Assembly: GCF_009601685.2 (NCBI RefSeq)
Contig: NZ_CP045701.2
Location: 2,790,001-2,854,000, forward strand
Origin: Pseudomonas brassicacearum
Lineage (GTDB): Bacteria; Pseudomonadota; Gammaproteobacteria; Pseudomonadales; Pseudomonadaceae
Reading direction: 5' to 3'
Length of the DNA stretch: 64,000 nt
The translations under genes and the position numbers were made by a program. The notes below the pieces were generated by a model that did not search any database, was not told the DNA's origin, and saw only the letters and a program-made list of their open reading frames with translations. Shown in pieces: positions 55,117 to 63,740 of this stretch. Numbering within the stretch: the first letter of the stretch is position 1; the number at the start of each line of letters is the position of its first letter.

Positions 55117-57132
55117 ATGCAGAGCACATTGATCTCAGTAGGGTGTAACCGCTTGCACAAGCGCGATGGCAGTGTGGTCGCCTTTGATGCGGACAAGATC
55201 CGCCAGGCGCTGATCGCCGCCGGCAAGGCCACCGGCGAATATGCCGAAGCCGAGGCCGAGGCGTTGCTGGAGGCGGTGTTGGCGCGGTTGGAAGGGCAGA
55301 CACGGTTGAACGTCGAGCAGATCCAGGACCGCGTCGAACGGGTGCTGATGGACGCCGGTTTCTTTCTCTCCATGCGTGCCTACATCGTCTATCGCGAGCA
55401 ACACGGACGCCTGCGTCGGGATCGCCGTACGCTGGTGGAAGTCGCCACGTCGATGAACGAATACCTGGACCGCGAAGACTGGCGCGTGCAGGCCAATGCC
55501 AACCAGGGGTATTCCCTCGGCGGGCTGATCCTCAACGTTTCGGGCAAGGTCACCGCCAACTACTGGCTCGACGAGGTCTACAGCCAGGCCATCGGCGAGG
55601 CGCACCGCGAGGCTGACCTGCATATCCACGATCTGGACATGCTCGCTGGCTACTGTGCCGGTTGGTCGTTGCGCACGCTGTTGCACGAAGGCCTCAACGG
55701 CGTGCCGGGGCGGGTCGAGGCCGGGCCGCCCAAACATTTGAGCAGTGCCCTGGGACAGATGGTGAATTTCCTCGGCACCTTGCAAAACGAATGGGCCGGT
55801 GCCCAGGCGTTCAGCTCGTTCGACACCTACCTGGCGCCCTATGTGCGCAAGGACCAGCTCAGCTACGACGAAGTCCGCCAGTCGTTGCAGGAGTTCATCT
55901 ACAACCTCAACGTGCCGTCGCGCTGGGGCACGCAAACGCCATTCACCAACCTGACGTTCGACTGGGTCTGCCCGGAGGATCTGCGTGAACAGATCCCGAT
56001 CATCGGCGGCGAAGAGATGCCGTTCGCCTACGGTGACCTGCAAACGGAAATGGAGCTGATCAACCGCGCCTACATCGAGGTGATGCAGGCCGGCGATGCG
56101 AAAGGGCGGGTGTTCACCTTCCCGATTCCGACCTACAACATCACCCACGACTTCCCGTGGGACAGCGAGAACGCCGACCGGCTGTTCGAAATGACCGCCC
56201 GCTACGGCTTGCCGTATTTCCAGAACTTCCTCAACTCGGACATGCAACCCAACCAGGTGCGGTCGATGTGCTGCCGCCTGCAACTGGACGTGCGCGAGCT
56301 GCTCAAGCGCGGCGGCGGCTTGTTCGGCTCGGCGGAACAGACCGGTTCCCTGGGGGTGGTGACGATCAACTGCGCCCGCCTGGGCTACCTGTACAAGGGC
56401 GACAGCTGCGCGTTGCTGGAACGCATCGATACCCTGATGGAACTGGCGAAAGAGAGCCTGGAGGTCAAGCGCAAGGTCATCCAGCATCACATGGATGCCG
56501 GCTTGTATCCCTACACCAAGCGCTACCTCGGCACCTTGCGCAATCACTTCTCCACCATCGGCGTGAATGGCCTGCACGAAATGCTGCGCAACTTCACCGA
56601 TGACCAGCAAGGCCTGCATACCGAGCAAGGTCGTGAATTTGCCCTGAAACTGCTGGATCACGTGCGGGCCACGCTGCTGCGATTCCAGGAGGAAACCGGC
56701 CACCTCTACAACCTCGAAGCCACGCCCGCCGAGGGCACCACGTACCGCTTCGCCAAGGAAGACCTCAAGCGCTACCCGGATATCCTGCAGGCCGGCAGCC
56801 CGGTTGCGCCGTACTACACCAACTCGTCGCAACTGCCGGTGGGTTTCACCGAGGATCCGTTCGAAGCCCTGGAGCTGCAAGACGAACTGCAATGCAAATA
56901 CACCGGCGGCACCGTGTTGCACCTGTACATGGCCGAGCAGATTTCCTCCACGCAGGCCTGCAAGCAACTGGTGCGCAAGGCCTTGGGACGTTTCCGCCTG
57001 CCGTACCTGACCATCACGCCGACCTTTTCCATCTGCCCGGTGCACGGCTACCTGGCCGGCGAACACGAGTTTTGCCCCAAATGCGACGAGGCCTTGCTGC
57101 TGCAACAGCAGTTGGCGGGCAGCGTCCACTGA
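55117..57132 (+). CDS. nrdD: NrdD, class III ribonucleotide reductase large part (lacks its glycyl-radical tail)
   Basis: A 671-residue anaerobic ribonucleoside-triphosphate reductase. Residues 8-100 form an ATP-cone (RLHKRDGSVVAFDADKIRQ). The catalytic barrel follows with NQGYSLGGLILNVSG, the thiyl-radical cysteine region NQVRSMCCRLQL and STIGVNGLHEML. It ends after a zinc-site-like stretch (SICPVHGYLAGEHEFCPKC) and stops before the RVxGY glycyl-radical motif that normally follows in the same chain. That motif is in the next, separate frame. ATG at 55117 fits the ATP-cone start. Confidence 0.92.
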   Translation: MQSTLISVGCNRLHKRDGSVVAFDADKIRQALIAAGKATGEYAEAEAEALLEAVLARLEGQTRLNVEQIQDRVERVLMDAGFFLSMRAYIVYREQHGRLRRDRRTLVEVATSMNEYLDREDWRVQANANQGYSLGGLILNVSGKVTANYWLDEVYSQAIGEAHREADLHIHDLDMLAGYCAGWSLRTLLHEGLNGVPGRVEAGPPKHLSSALGQMVNFLGTLQNEWAGAQAFSSFDTYLAPYVRKDQLSYDEVRQSLQEFIYNLNVPSRWGTQTPFTNLTFDWVCPEDLREQIPIIGGEEMPFAYGDLQTEMELINRAYIEVMQAGDAKGRVFTFPIPTYNITHDFPWDSENADRLFEMTARYGLPYFQNFLNSDMQPNQVRSMCCRLQLDVRELLKRGGGLFGSAEQTGSLGVVTINCARLGYLYKGDSCALLERIDTLMELAKESLEVKRKVIQHHMDAGLYPYTKRYLGTLRNHFSTIGVNGLHEMLRNFTDDQQGLHTEQGREFALKLLDHVRATLLRFQEETGHLYNLEATPAEGTTYRFAKEDLKRYPDILQAGSPVAPYYTNSSQLPVGFTEDPFEALELQDELQCKYTGGTVLHLYMAEQISSTQACKQLVRKALGRFRLPYLTITPTFSICPVHGYLAGEHEFCPKCDEALLLQQQLAGSVH

Positions 57133-57163
57133 TCCGATCCATCGACCGCAAGGAGCTTCATCC

Positions 57164-57325
57164 ATGAACGCATCACAAACCCTGCCACAGGCACAGCGTC
57201 AACGTTGCGAAGTCTGGACCCGAGTGATGGGTTATCACCGCCCGGTGGCGGCCTTCAACCCAGGCAAGCAGTCCGAGCATCGCGAGCGGGTGCACTTCAC
57301 CGAACGCGCGGCCGGGCGTCCATGA
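57164..57325 (+). CDS. Separate glycyl-radical domain of class III ribonucleotide reductase
   Basis: A 53-residue protein beginning MNASQTLPQA and containing RCEVWTRVMGYHRPVAAF, the glycyl-radical motif (RVMGY, Gly at residue 23) and following NPGKQSEHRERVHF segment that form the C-terminus of NrdD in other bacteria. It has its own AAGGAG site eight bases before the ATG, 31 bases after the nrdD stop, and overlaps nrdG (ATGA). NrdG would act on this small chain, which must then dock in NrdD, much as YfiD does for pyruvate formate-lyase. A frameshift explanation is unlikely given the separate ribosome site. Confidence 0.85.
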   Translation: MNASQTLPQAQRQRCEVWTRVMGYHRPVAAFNPGKQSEHRERVHFTERAAGRP

Positions 57326-58017
57326 GTCGAGTGCTACGGATCGGGGGCATGGTGCCCCTGACCACCCTCGATTATCCGGGCCAACTGGCGTGCGTATTGT
57401 TTTGCCAGGGGTGCGCCTGGCGTTGTCGTTATTGCCATAACCCGCAACTGATCCCGCCGCGCGGCAGCGAGGAGGTGGATTGGTGCCGGGTATTGGCGTT
57501 CCTGCAACGTCGCCAGGATCTGCTCGACGCCGTGGTGTTCAGCGGCGGCGAGCCGACCTTGCAGGACGGCCTGGCGCCGGCCATGGAGGAAGTGCGGCAG
57601 ATGGGCTTTCGCATCGGCCTGCACAGCGCCGGCATCAAGCCGGCGGCTTTTGCCAAAGTGGTCGGGCTTGCCGATTGGGTGGGCTTCGACGTCAAGGCCT
57701 TGCCCGAAGATGCCCTCGAGGTGACTCGGGTGGAGGGCAGCGGCACCGCCAACTGGCGCAGCCTCGACCACCTGCTGGCCAGCGGCGTGGAGTATGAATG
57801 TCGCACGACGGTGCACTGGCATCTGTTCGATCCCGAGCGGTTGCTGACCCTGGCCCAGCGCCTGCGCGAACGCGGCGTCACGCGTTTCGCCGTGCAACTG
57901 GTGCGCACCGCGCGGATGCTCGATCCCCATCTTTCCAGCGTCTCGGCACAAGCCTTGCAGCCTGAGTTGTGGGCCGCGATGCGCGAGTTGTTCCCCTCGT
58001 TCGTCTTACGCAGTTGA
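57322..58017 (+). CDS. nrdG: NrdG, anaerobic ribonucleotide reductase activating enzyme
   Basis: A 231-residue radical SAM activase. The CxxxCxxC cluster motif is CAWRCRYC (near residue 34), followed by VVFSGGEPTLQ. It makes the glycyl radical on the class III reductase. ATG at 57322 overlaps the stop of the glycyl-domain gene, and the annotated upstream extension in the same frame is a shadow. This size and the MVPLTTLDYPGQLACVLF start match the longer NrdG-like group common in pseudomonads. Confidence 0.92.
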   Translation: MSRVLRIGGMVPLTTLDYPGQLACVLFCQGCAWRCRYCHNPQLIPPRGSEEVDWCRVLAFLQRRQDLLDAVVFSGGEPTLQDGLAPAMEEVRQMGFRIGLHSAGIKPAAFAKVVGLADWVGFDVKALPEDALEVTRVEGSGTANWRSLDHLLASGVEYECRTTVHWHLFDPERLLTLAQRLRERGVTRFAVQLVRTARMLDPHLSSVSAQALQPELWAAMRELFPSFVLRS

Positions 58018-58129
58018 GCGAGCGCAGGGGTGAACGACCGACAGCGGCCCGGGATGACCGGGCCACACTTTTTTTAAGGTTTTCAAATGCGCTGCCAACC
58101 GGCAGGTAGTTGAACAGGGAGCATTTGAT

Positions 58130-59749
58130 ATGACCAGACTCACCACCGCCCAACGCATCGTTATCGGCTTTGCCATCGCGCCGCTGGCCTTGATCGCCTT
58201 GGCGCTGTACGCCTTGAGCGACCTGGCGATGCTGCGCGACCAGGCCGAGCAGATCGTCAGGCAGGATTGGCCGAAGATCGACCCGATCATGGTGATCGCC
58301 ACGGGTGTGCGCGACAACGCCAGGAACACCCGGGACTTGCTGATCGACAAGGACAATGCGCAGGTCCAGCAATCCATCGACGCCACCCGGCAACGGATTA
58401 CCCAGGCCTTCGCCACGCTGGAACCGCTGTTCGATCAGCCTGAAGGCAAGGCCGCCTATGCCGAGTTGAAGAAGCGTCGCGAGGCCTATGTGGCGGCTTT
58501 CGTCCAGGTGCAGGCGTTGATCCGCCAGGGCGCGACGCAGGAGGCGATGACGCAGCTCAAGCAAGGGGTGATTCCGGCGGAGCGCGAGGTGTACAGGAGT
58601 CTCGAAGCGATCATGGCGATGCAGGGCAAGGTCTTCGTCGAGCGTGAGCATCTGGCCCAGACACGTTACAACGATGCGCGGCGCAACATGTTGGCGTTGG
58701 TGCTGGCTTGCCTGGCCCTGGTAACGACCGTGGCGATCCTGGTGACCCGCAGCGTGACCCGTCCCCTGGGCGGTGAACCCAATGACGCGGCGCGGGTGCT
58801 TAACCTCATCGCCCAGGGCGACCTGACGATCCGCGTGCCGGTGGGCGTCGGCGCCAATGACAGTGTGATGAGCAACATGCACGACATGCAGCAGAGCCTC
58901 AACAGCATGGTCCGGCAGATTGCGGCCTCGGTGGATCGGGTGGCCAGTTCCTCCGAAGAACTGAGCGCGGTGAGCAGCCAGACCAGCAGTACCTTGCAGT
59001 TGCAAGGGCATGAAATCGAACAGGCGGCCGCAGCGGTGAACCAGATGACCGCTGCGGTGGATGAAGTGGCGCGCAATGCGGTGAGTACCAGCGAAGCCTC
59101 GCGAGTGTCCGAGCAAACGGCCCAGCGCGGTCGTGAACAGGTCCAGGAAACGGTGGCTTCCATTACCGCGTTGGCCGAAGGGGTGACGGACAGTTCCGGG
59201 CGAATCCAGCAGTTGGCCGGGCGGGTGCAGGACATCAGTTCGGTGCTGGATGTGATCCGCAGCATTGCCGAACAGACCAATCTTCTGGCACTGAACGCCG
59301 CCATCGAAGCCGCCCGCGCCGGCGATGCCGGACGTGGCTTTGCGGTGGTGGCCGATGAAGTCCGGGCGCTGGCCCATCGGACCCAGGATTCGACTCGGGA
59401 AATCGAGGGCATGATCGGTAACATCCGGCTGGACAGCGGGCACGCGGTGAGCTCCATGCAAAACAACAGCGAACTGGTGCAGGCCACGCTGCTAGTGGCC
59501 CAGCGTTCCGGCGATGCTTTGGATGAAATCGCCCATTCGATCTCGCAGATCAACGAGCGCAACCTGATGATCGCCAGCGCCACGGAACAGCAGGCCTTGG
59601 TGGCCCGTGAGGTAGACCGCAACCTGGTGGGCATTCGCAACCTGTCCGAACAGGTCATGCTGGGCGCCCGCCATACCGATACCGCCGGCCAGGACCTGGC
59701 GCAGATGGCAGGGTCGCTGCATGAGACGGTGGCGCGGTTCAAGGTGTAG
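58130..59749 (+). CDS. Methyl-accepting chemotaxis protein
   Basis: A 539-residue chemoreceptor. It has an N-terminal membrane helix (residues 10-30), a periplasmic four-helix-bundle sensor (4HB_MCP type, about 35-185), a second helix (about 186-206), HAMP, and a cytoplasmic signalling domain with the conserved hairpin IRSIAEQTNLLALNAAIEAA and GRGFAVVADEVRALAHRT. The ligand is unknown. Its neighbours suggest a signal tied to anaerobic metabolism or iron, but that is only positional. Confidence 0.92.
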   Translation: MTRLTTAQRIVIGFAIAPLALIALALYALSDLAMLRDQAEQIVRQDWPKIDPIMVIATGVRDNARNTRDLLIDKDNAQVQQSIDATRQRITQAFATLEPLFDQPEGKAAYAELKKRREAYVAAFVQVQALIRQGATQEAMTQLKQGVIPAEREVYRSLEAIMAMQGKVFVEREHLAQTRYNDARRNMLALVLACLALVTTVAILVTRSVTRPLGGEPNDAARVLNLIAQGDLTIRVPVGVGANDSVMSNMHDMQQSLNSMVRQIAASVDRVASSSEELSAVSSQTSSTLQLQGHEIEQAAAAVNQMTAAVDEVARNAVSTSEASRVSEQTAQRGREQVQETVASITALAEGVTDSSGRIQQLAGRVQDISSVLDVIRSIAEQTNLLALNAAIEAARAGDAGRGFAVVADEVRALAHRTQDSTREIEGMIGNIRLDSGHAVSSMQNNSELVQATLLVAQRSGDALDEIAHSISQINERNLMIASATEQQALVAREVDRNLVGIRNLSEQVMLGARHTDTAGQDLAQMAGSLHETVARFKV

Positions 59750-59802
59750 ATCGCTTATTGCGGGGCGAGATGCCCGCAGAAGTCGTGCTCACCTAAAACT
59801 CC

Positions 59803-59891
59803 CTGTGGGAGCTTGCTCGCGAAGGCGGAGGGTCAGTTTGTGGTGATGTTGGATGTGCCGGTGCCTTCGCGAGCCAAGCTCGCTCCCACAG
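59803..59891. repeat. REP palindrome
   Basis: CTGTGGGAGCTTGCTCGCGA and its inverted partner between the convergent chemoreceptor and ftrD genes. Confidence 0.88.
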
Positions 59892-59937
59892 GGTTTTGTG
59901 TCGAATTCGGATGTTGTGAACCCCCGCAATCCCTTGA

Positions 59938-61305
59938 TCACCACCCCCAGAATTGCAACCACCAGCCATAACCCACCAGACTGCTGGCCAAGACCAGGCA
60001 TGTCATGGCTGACAGGCGTTGAGTCGGTGAGCCATCCGTCTGTTGCAGGCGTTGGTAGCCCAGCCACAAACTCCAGGCTATCGCCGCTACCAGCAACCCG
60101 GCCCGTGCCGGTTGTACCCATTCCAGCAGCAGTCCTTCATAGCGCAGCAGTTTGACCGTGGTGGCCGACAAGCCGAGGAACAACCCTGCACCGCCAAGGG
60201 GCGTCAGGGTGATGGCCAAGGGCCAATATTGTGCGCTATCCCCCGAGAATCGTGCCGCCAGGCGCATCAGCAGCATCAGCGAAGTGCCTATCAGCAGCGC
60301 ACTCAGGCCCAGGTACGCGACGATGCAAAAACCGTCGAGCCAACTGAAACTGTCATTGAGTTGCGGATAGTGCGTCAACAGCCACCAGGGCGCGTTGTCC
60401 TGGAGGGCCCAGAGCCAATCATGACTGACCAGCCATTGGGCCAGGCTTTGCTTGAGGGCAATGAACCATGGGCTGACAGTCCACTGGAAGGCGCCCATGG
60501 CCAGGCCGATGACACCGAACAACAGCAAGCGAACATCCCAGGGCGAGAGGGTGTCAGCCGTCGAGTGAAGGATTTCCTCGCTGCTGGAGCGGGCAATCAG
60601 CCGCACCGCATCGCGCTGGCCGCTGCAGCGCCCACAGGCGTGGCAATCGGCGGCGCCGCGCATACGGCGAATGTCCAGCAAGGGCGCGCAGTTGGGAGGA
60701 GGGCGACGCGGTGCGGGGTTTTCCAGCCAGCGTCGTTCGTCCACCTGAAAGTGCACCGGTGCCAAGCGAGCGAGCAAGGAAAAGACGCCGCTGACCGGGC
60801 ACAGGTAACGGCACCACACCCGCTTGCCCCGGGCGAACAGCAGGCCGACGATCACCGCGGCGACGGTCGAGCCCCCCAGGATCAGCAACGCCGCCTGGGC
60901 GTAGTCGTAGACGCTGATCAGTTGACCGTAGAGGGTGGTCAGGCAGAACGCCAAGGTCGGCCAGCCAGCCCAGCGCAACCCGCGCGGCATTCCCAGGCCC
61001 TTGCCATACTGGCTGGCCCATTCGCTCAAGGCGCCTTCCGGGCACAGCACGCCACACCAGAGCCGCCCGAACAACACGATCGACAGCAACACGAACGGCC
61101 ACCACAGGCCCCAGAACAGAAACTGCGCCAGCAGCGTGAGATTGTCGAACAGACGCGCCTGGCCGCTGGGCAATGGCAGCAGGGCCGGCACCACTAGCAG
61201 CACCGCGTAGAACAGCACCACCGCCCATTGCACGGCACGAATGGTTGCACCGTGGCGCCGCATGCCGTCGCCCAGGCGTTGGAGCCAGGGGTTCAAGTCG
61301 GGCAT
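59938..61305 (-). CDS. ftrD: FtrD, membrane iron-sulfur protein of ferrous iron uptake
   Basis: A 455-residue polytopic protein of the NapH/NosR/RdxA-like ferredoxin family. It has several helices and cysteine groups CGVLCPEGALSEW, CRYLCPVSGVF and CHACGRC. In the FtrABCD system it is thought to accept electrons from iron oxidation, linking ferrous oxidation by FtrAB to transport by FtrC. It is the last gene of the operon; ATG at 61305 overlaps the ftrC end by 13 bases. Confidence 0.85.
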   Translation of the reverse strand: MPDLNPWLQRLGDGMRRHGATIRAVQWAVVLFYAVLLVVPALLPLPSGQARLFDNLTLLAQFLFWGLWWPFVLLSIVLFGRLWCGVLCPEGALSEWASQYGKGLGMPRGLRWAGWPTLAFCLTTLYGQLISVYDYAQAALLILGGSTVAAVIVGLLFARGKRVWCRYLCPVSGVFSLLARLAPVHFQVDERRWLENPAPRRPPPNCAPLLDIRRMRGAADCHACGRCSGQRDAVRLIARSSSEEILHSTADTLSPWDVRLLLFGVIGLAMGAFQWTVSPWFIALKQSLAQWLVSHDWLWALQDNAPWWLLTHYPQLNDSFSWLDGFCIVAYLGLSALLIGTSLMLLMRLAARFSGDSAQYWPLAITLTPLGGAGLFLGLSATTVKLLRYEGLLLEWVQPARAGLLVAAIAWSLWLGYQRLQQTDGSPTQRLSAMTCLVLASSLVGYGWWLQFWGW

Positions 61306-62147
61306 GGCAGGTTTTGCGCCTTGCGCGGCCGCAGCCAGCCCGCGACGACGCCCCAATAGCCCAGCCACACCAGCAATGTCATCGCACTCGGGCTGGCCCG
61401 ATAGCCGGTGAAATCCGCCACGAACCCGCCGAAACCATGGCCGTCGTCGAGTATCGCGCTGCTGTCCCACAGCGCGTCGCCAATGCCGCGATACACCGCC
61501 TCGGGCCAATCCATCGCGAGCAATTGTCCGCCGACCCGCTCGATACCGCTCACCAGCAACGCCGCCCCCAACAACAGCAGGATTGCTTCGCTGATGGCAA
61601 AGAACCGCGGCCAGGAGATGAACCGGCGACTGCCGTGCAGCAAGGACACGGTCAGCAGCGACAGCACCAGCCCGGCCAGCGCGCCGATGGCGAACAGGCC
61701 CAGTTGCGGCCCTTGCAGGCGCGCACCGGCGCCATACAGGAACACCACGGTTTCACTGCCCTCGCGACTGACTGCCAGCAACGCCAGCACCAACAGCCCC
61801 AGGCCGCCCTGACGGCTCAGGCGCTGGTCGGCGTGGCGTGCCAGGTCGTGCTTGAGCGTCCTCGCGTTTCGATGCATCCAGCCGACCATCTGCACGATCA
61901 GCAGGCTGGCGACCAGTGCCAGCGACGCCTGGAACCATTCATTGGCCGTCCCGCTCATGGCCTCGCCAGCGAGCAGGATCAGGCCGGCCAGTATGCCGGA
62001 AAGAAGCAAGCCCAGCGCCGCGCCCGTCCATACATAGCGCAACAATTGACTGGCCTGTTGCTGCCGACTGACCCAGGCCTGGAGAATCCCGATCACCAAC
62101 AACGCCTCGACGCTTTCGCGCCAGACAATAAACATCGATTGAGTCAT
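61293..62147 (-). CDS. ftrC: FtrC, FTR1-family iron permease
   Basis: A 284-residue FTR1/EfeU-type permease with seven helices. The two REXXE iron-binding motifs are present: RESVEA near residue 10 (helix 1) and REGSETV near residue 130 (helix 4). It moves iron across the inner membrane after oxidation by FtrA/FtrB. It lies between ftrB and ftrD with tight spacing. Confidence 0.9.
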   Translation of the reverse strand: MTQSMFIVWRESVEALLVIGILQAWVSRQQQASQLLRYVWTGAALGLLLSGILAGLILLAGEAMSGTANEWFQASLALVASLLIVQMVGWMHRNARTLKHDLARHADQRLSRQGGLGLLVLALLAVSREGSETVVFLYGAGARLQGPQLGLFAIGALAGLVLSLLTVSLLHGSRRFISWPRFFAISEAILLLLGAALLVSGIERVGGQLLAMDWPEAVYRGIGDALWDSSAILDDGHGFGGFVADFTGYRASPSAMTLLVWLGYWGVVAGWLRPRKAQNLPCPT

Positions 62148-62169
62148 GCAAATGCCTCCTGCTGACTGA

Positions 62170-62514
62170 TCACTGGGCGAGAATCCCGCCCTCGGGCAGT
62201 TGCGGATTGAATTCGTCGAAAAACGGATAGTGCCCGGGACGCAGCGGGTGGATAACCACGAAGGTCGTGACGCCGGGCGAGAGCACTTTCTCGACGCGCA
62301 AAGGCGTGCTTTCGAACTCCGCCGGGCCCTGGCCGACGTTCTTCAGCACGATCTTGAAGCGTTGCCCGGCCGGCACTTGCAGTTGCGACGGCGTGAAATG
62401 CCCGTCGCGCATGCGCAGCTCGTAGGTCGGCAGTTCGGCCAGGGCGATCGAGGGCAGCAGCAAGCCGGCCAGCGCCAGCCAGGCCAGGCATGACGGCCAG
62501 GATCGGCGGCGCAT
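62170..62514 (-). CDS. ftrB: FtrB, periplasmic cupredoxin
   Basis: A 114-residue secreted cupredoxin-like protein with a signal peptide (cleavage near ALA-EL, residue 26) and a beta-sandwich (YELRMRDGHFTPSQLQVPAGQRFKI split by short loops). The usual copper cysteine of cupredoxins is absent; His and Met-poor ligands make the metal site uncertain. In FtrABCD this subunit is proposed to oxidise ferrous iron delivered by FtrA. Confidence 0.82.
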   Translation of the reverse strand: MRRRSWPSCLAWLALAGLLLPSIALAELPTYELRMRDGHFTPSQLQVPAGQRFKIVLKNVGQGPAEFESTPLRVEKVLSPGVTTFVVIHPLRPGHYPFFDEFNPQLPEGGILAQ

Positions 62515-62516
62515 GC

Positions 62517-63047
62517 TCAGTACCCGCCTTTTTTACCGATCCCGGCGTAGACGAATTCGTAATGCAGTTCGCAGCGTTCGAACCATGGCGCCACGCCGGT
62601 TTCCTTGTCGGTATGACGACCGAGGGAGCCATGGCCGCCAGGCGGCAGGAGGGTGAACGTCAGTTGATATTTGCCAGGGCCAAGCAGCTTGACGTTGTCG
62701 CCATAATGCGGACCGTCGTTGGCGACCATGGCGTGGAAGTCACCCTTGAGCTCGGCGTCGTTGCCTTGTTTCTTCAGTTGGAACGACACATTGAGGTAGG
62801 GCACGAAACTGCCTTCCTGGAAGCCTTGCTGGTTGTCCGCCGTGGCGCGGATGTCGGCTTCCAGGTGCACGTCGGAATCTGCCGTGGGTCGCATCATCCC
62901 GGCCGGGGCCATTTCAATCGGCTGCAGGTACACCGCACCGACCTCCAACCCTGGACACAGTTGCGGTTCACCGATGGGGTATTCCTTGGCCTGGGCCAGT
63001 GGCGCGAGAATCAGCAGGGCGAGAGGCAGAGTGGCAAGCGTGCGCAT
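62517..63047 (-). CDS. ftrA: FtrA/P19-type periplasmic iron-binding protein
   Basis: A 176-residue periplasmic protein of the P19/Tp34 family with signal peptide (cleavage near AQA-KE, residue 20). Metal ligands are visible in APAGMMRPTADSDVHLEADI and GDFHAMVANDGPHYGDNV, and in GHGSLGRHTD. P19-type proteins bind copper and iron and deliver ferrous iron. It is the first gene of ftrABCD; a Fur-like site lies 55-75 bases upstream. Confidence 0.88.
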   Translation of the reverse strand: MRTLATLPLALLILAPLAQAKEYPIGEPQLCPGLEVGAVYLQPIEMAPAGMMRPTADSDVHLEADIRATADNQQGFQEGSFVPYLNVSFQLKKQGNDAELKGDFHAMVANDGPHYGDNVKLLGPGKYQLTFTLLPPGGHGSLGRHTDKETGVAPWFERCELHYEFVYAGIGKKGGY

Positions 63048-63101
63048 GATGACTTCCTGGTTGGCTAAATGATGGCGCCGAGTCTAGGAAGCTTTGCTGC
63101 G

Positions 63102-63120
63102 AATAATAATGATTCTTGTC
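63102..63120. promoter_or_regulatory. Fur-box-like site upstream of ftrA
   Basis: AATAATAATGATTCTTGTC matches about 13 of 19 positions of the Fur consensus, in an otherwise AT-rich patch before ftrA. Confidence 0.65.
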
Positions 63121-63176
63121 AATTTTTAGCGCGATTTTTTGCCAGTGAACGTCGCGTCGCTCCTGCGCGGCTGTTG

Positions 63177-63190
63177 TTGATCAGAATCAA
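63177..63190. promoter_or_regulatory. Perfect Anr/Dnr box between ftrA and the DUF3079 gene
   Basis: TTGATCAGAATCAA, exact TTGAT-N4-ATCAA. It is centred about 67 bases before the DUF3079 ATG and 136 bases before ftrA, so the DUF3079 gene is the likelier target. Confidence 0.8.
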
Positions 63191-63250
63191 GGGCGGCAGT
63201 GCCCTGAAGCGGTAAGGTGCGGGTACACCCATCGGTCATACGGGGTCGTC

Positions 63251-63478
63251 ATGGCAAAGCCTTTTCCTATCAGTCCCAAACATCCCGAGCGCATTTGCTG
63301 GGGGTGTGATCGTTACTGTCCGACCAGTGCGCTGGCTTGCGGCAACGGTGCCGATCGTACGATGCACCCGGCCGAGATGATCGGGGACGACTGGTACCTG
63401 CATGGGGATTGGGGGCTGGAGCTGGTCGACATCACCGCCAAGGTCATCGATCCAAGCGCCACTTACCTGAAGGAATGA
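63251..63478 (+). CDS. DUF3079 family protein
   Basis: A 75-residue protein with a cysteine-rich start (PERICWGCDRYCPTSALACGNG) and the segment HPAEMIGDDWYLHGDWGLEL, matching the small DUF3079 family of unknown function. The four closely spaced cysteines suggest metal binding. It has its own ATG and an exact Anr/Dnr box upstream, so it is probably induced without oxygen or by NO. Confidence 0.8.
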   Translation: MAKPFPISPKHPERICWGCDRYCPTSALACGNGADRTMHPAEMIGDDWYLHGDWGLELVDITAKVIDPSATYLKE

Positions 63479-63518
63479 AATAAACCTGTGGCCAGAAATT
63501 ACTCCCGCTGGGCTCTGT

Positions 63519-63702
63519 AGGAGCTGGCGAAGCCTGCGATCTTTTGATCTTTTGATCTTTCGCTTGAGATTCAAGTGTCTGGGGAAAGATCGCAGCCTCG
63601 TTGCACTCGACAGCTCCTACACAGCTCCTACACAGCTCCTACACAGCTCCTACACAGCTCCTACACAGCTCCTACACAGCTCCTACACTGCTCCTGCACA
63701 GC
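63519..63702. repeat. REP element with an 11-base tandem array
   Basis: TGTAGGAGCTGGCGAAGCC left arm, central GATCTTTTGATC repeats, then about seven to eight head-to-tail copies of ACAGCTCCTAC at 63608-63690. The array is the longest of its kind in the window. Confidence 0.88.
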
Positions 63703-63740
63703 TCTTATGCCGCTGCGGGGCAAACGCTGGCCACGGTGTT

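Noticed and set aside
57132..57164. Sequencing frameshift as the cause of the split nrdD
   Set aside because: A proper stop, a 31-base gap with AAGGAG at correct spacing and a new ATG argue for two designed genes, although resequencing would settle it.
63608..63690. Tandem ACAGCTCCTAC array considered as an origin iteron set
   Set aside because: No replication gene nearby, and the same unit occurs in single copies in REP elements across the window.
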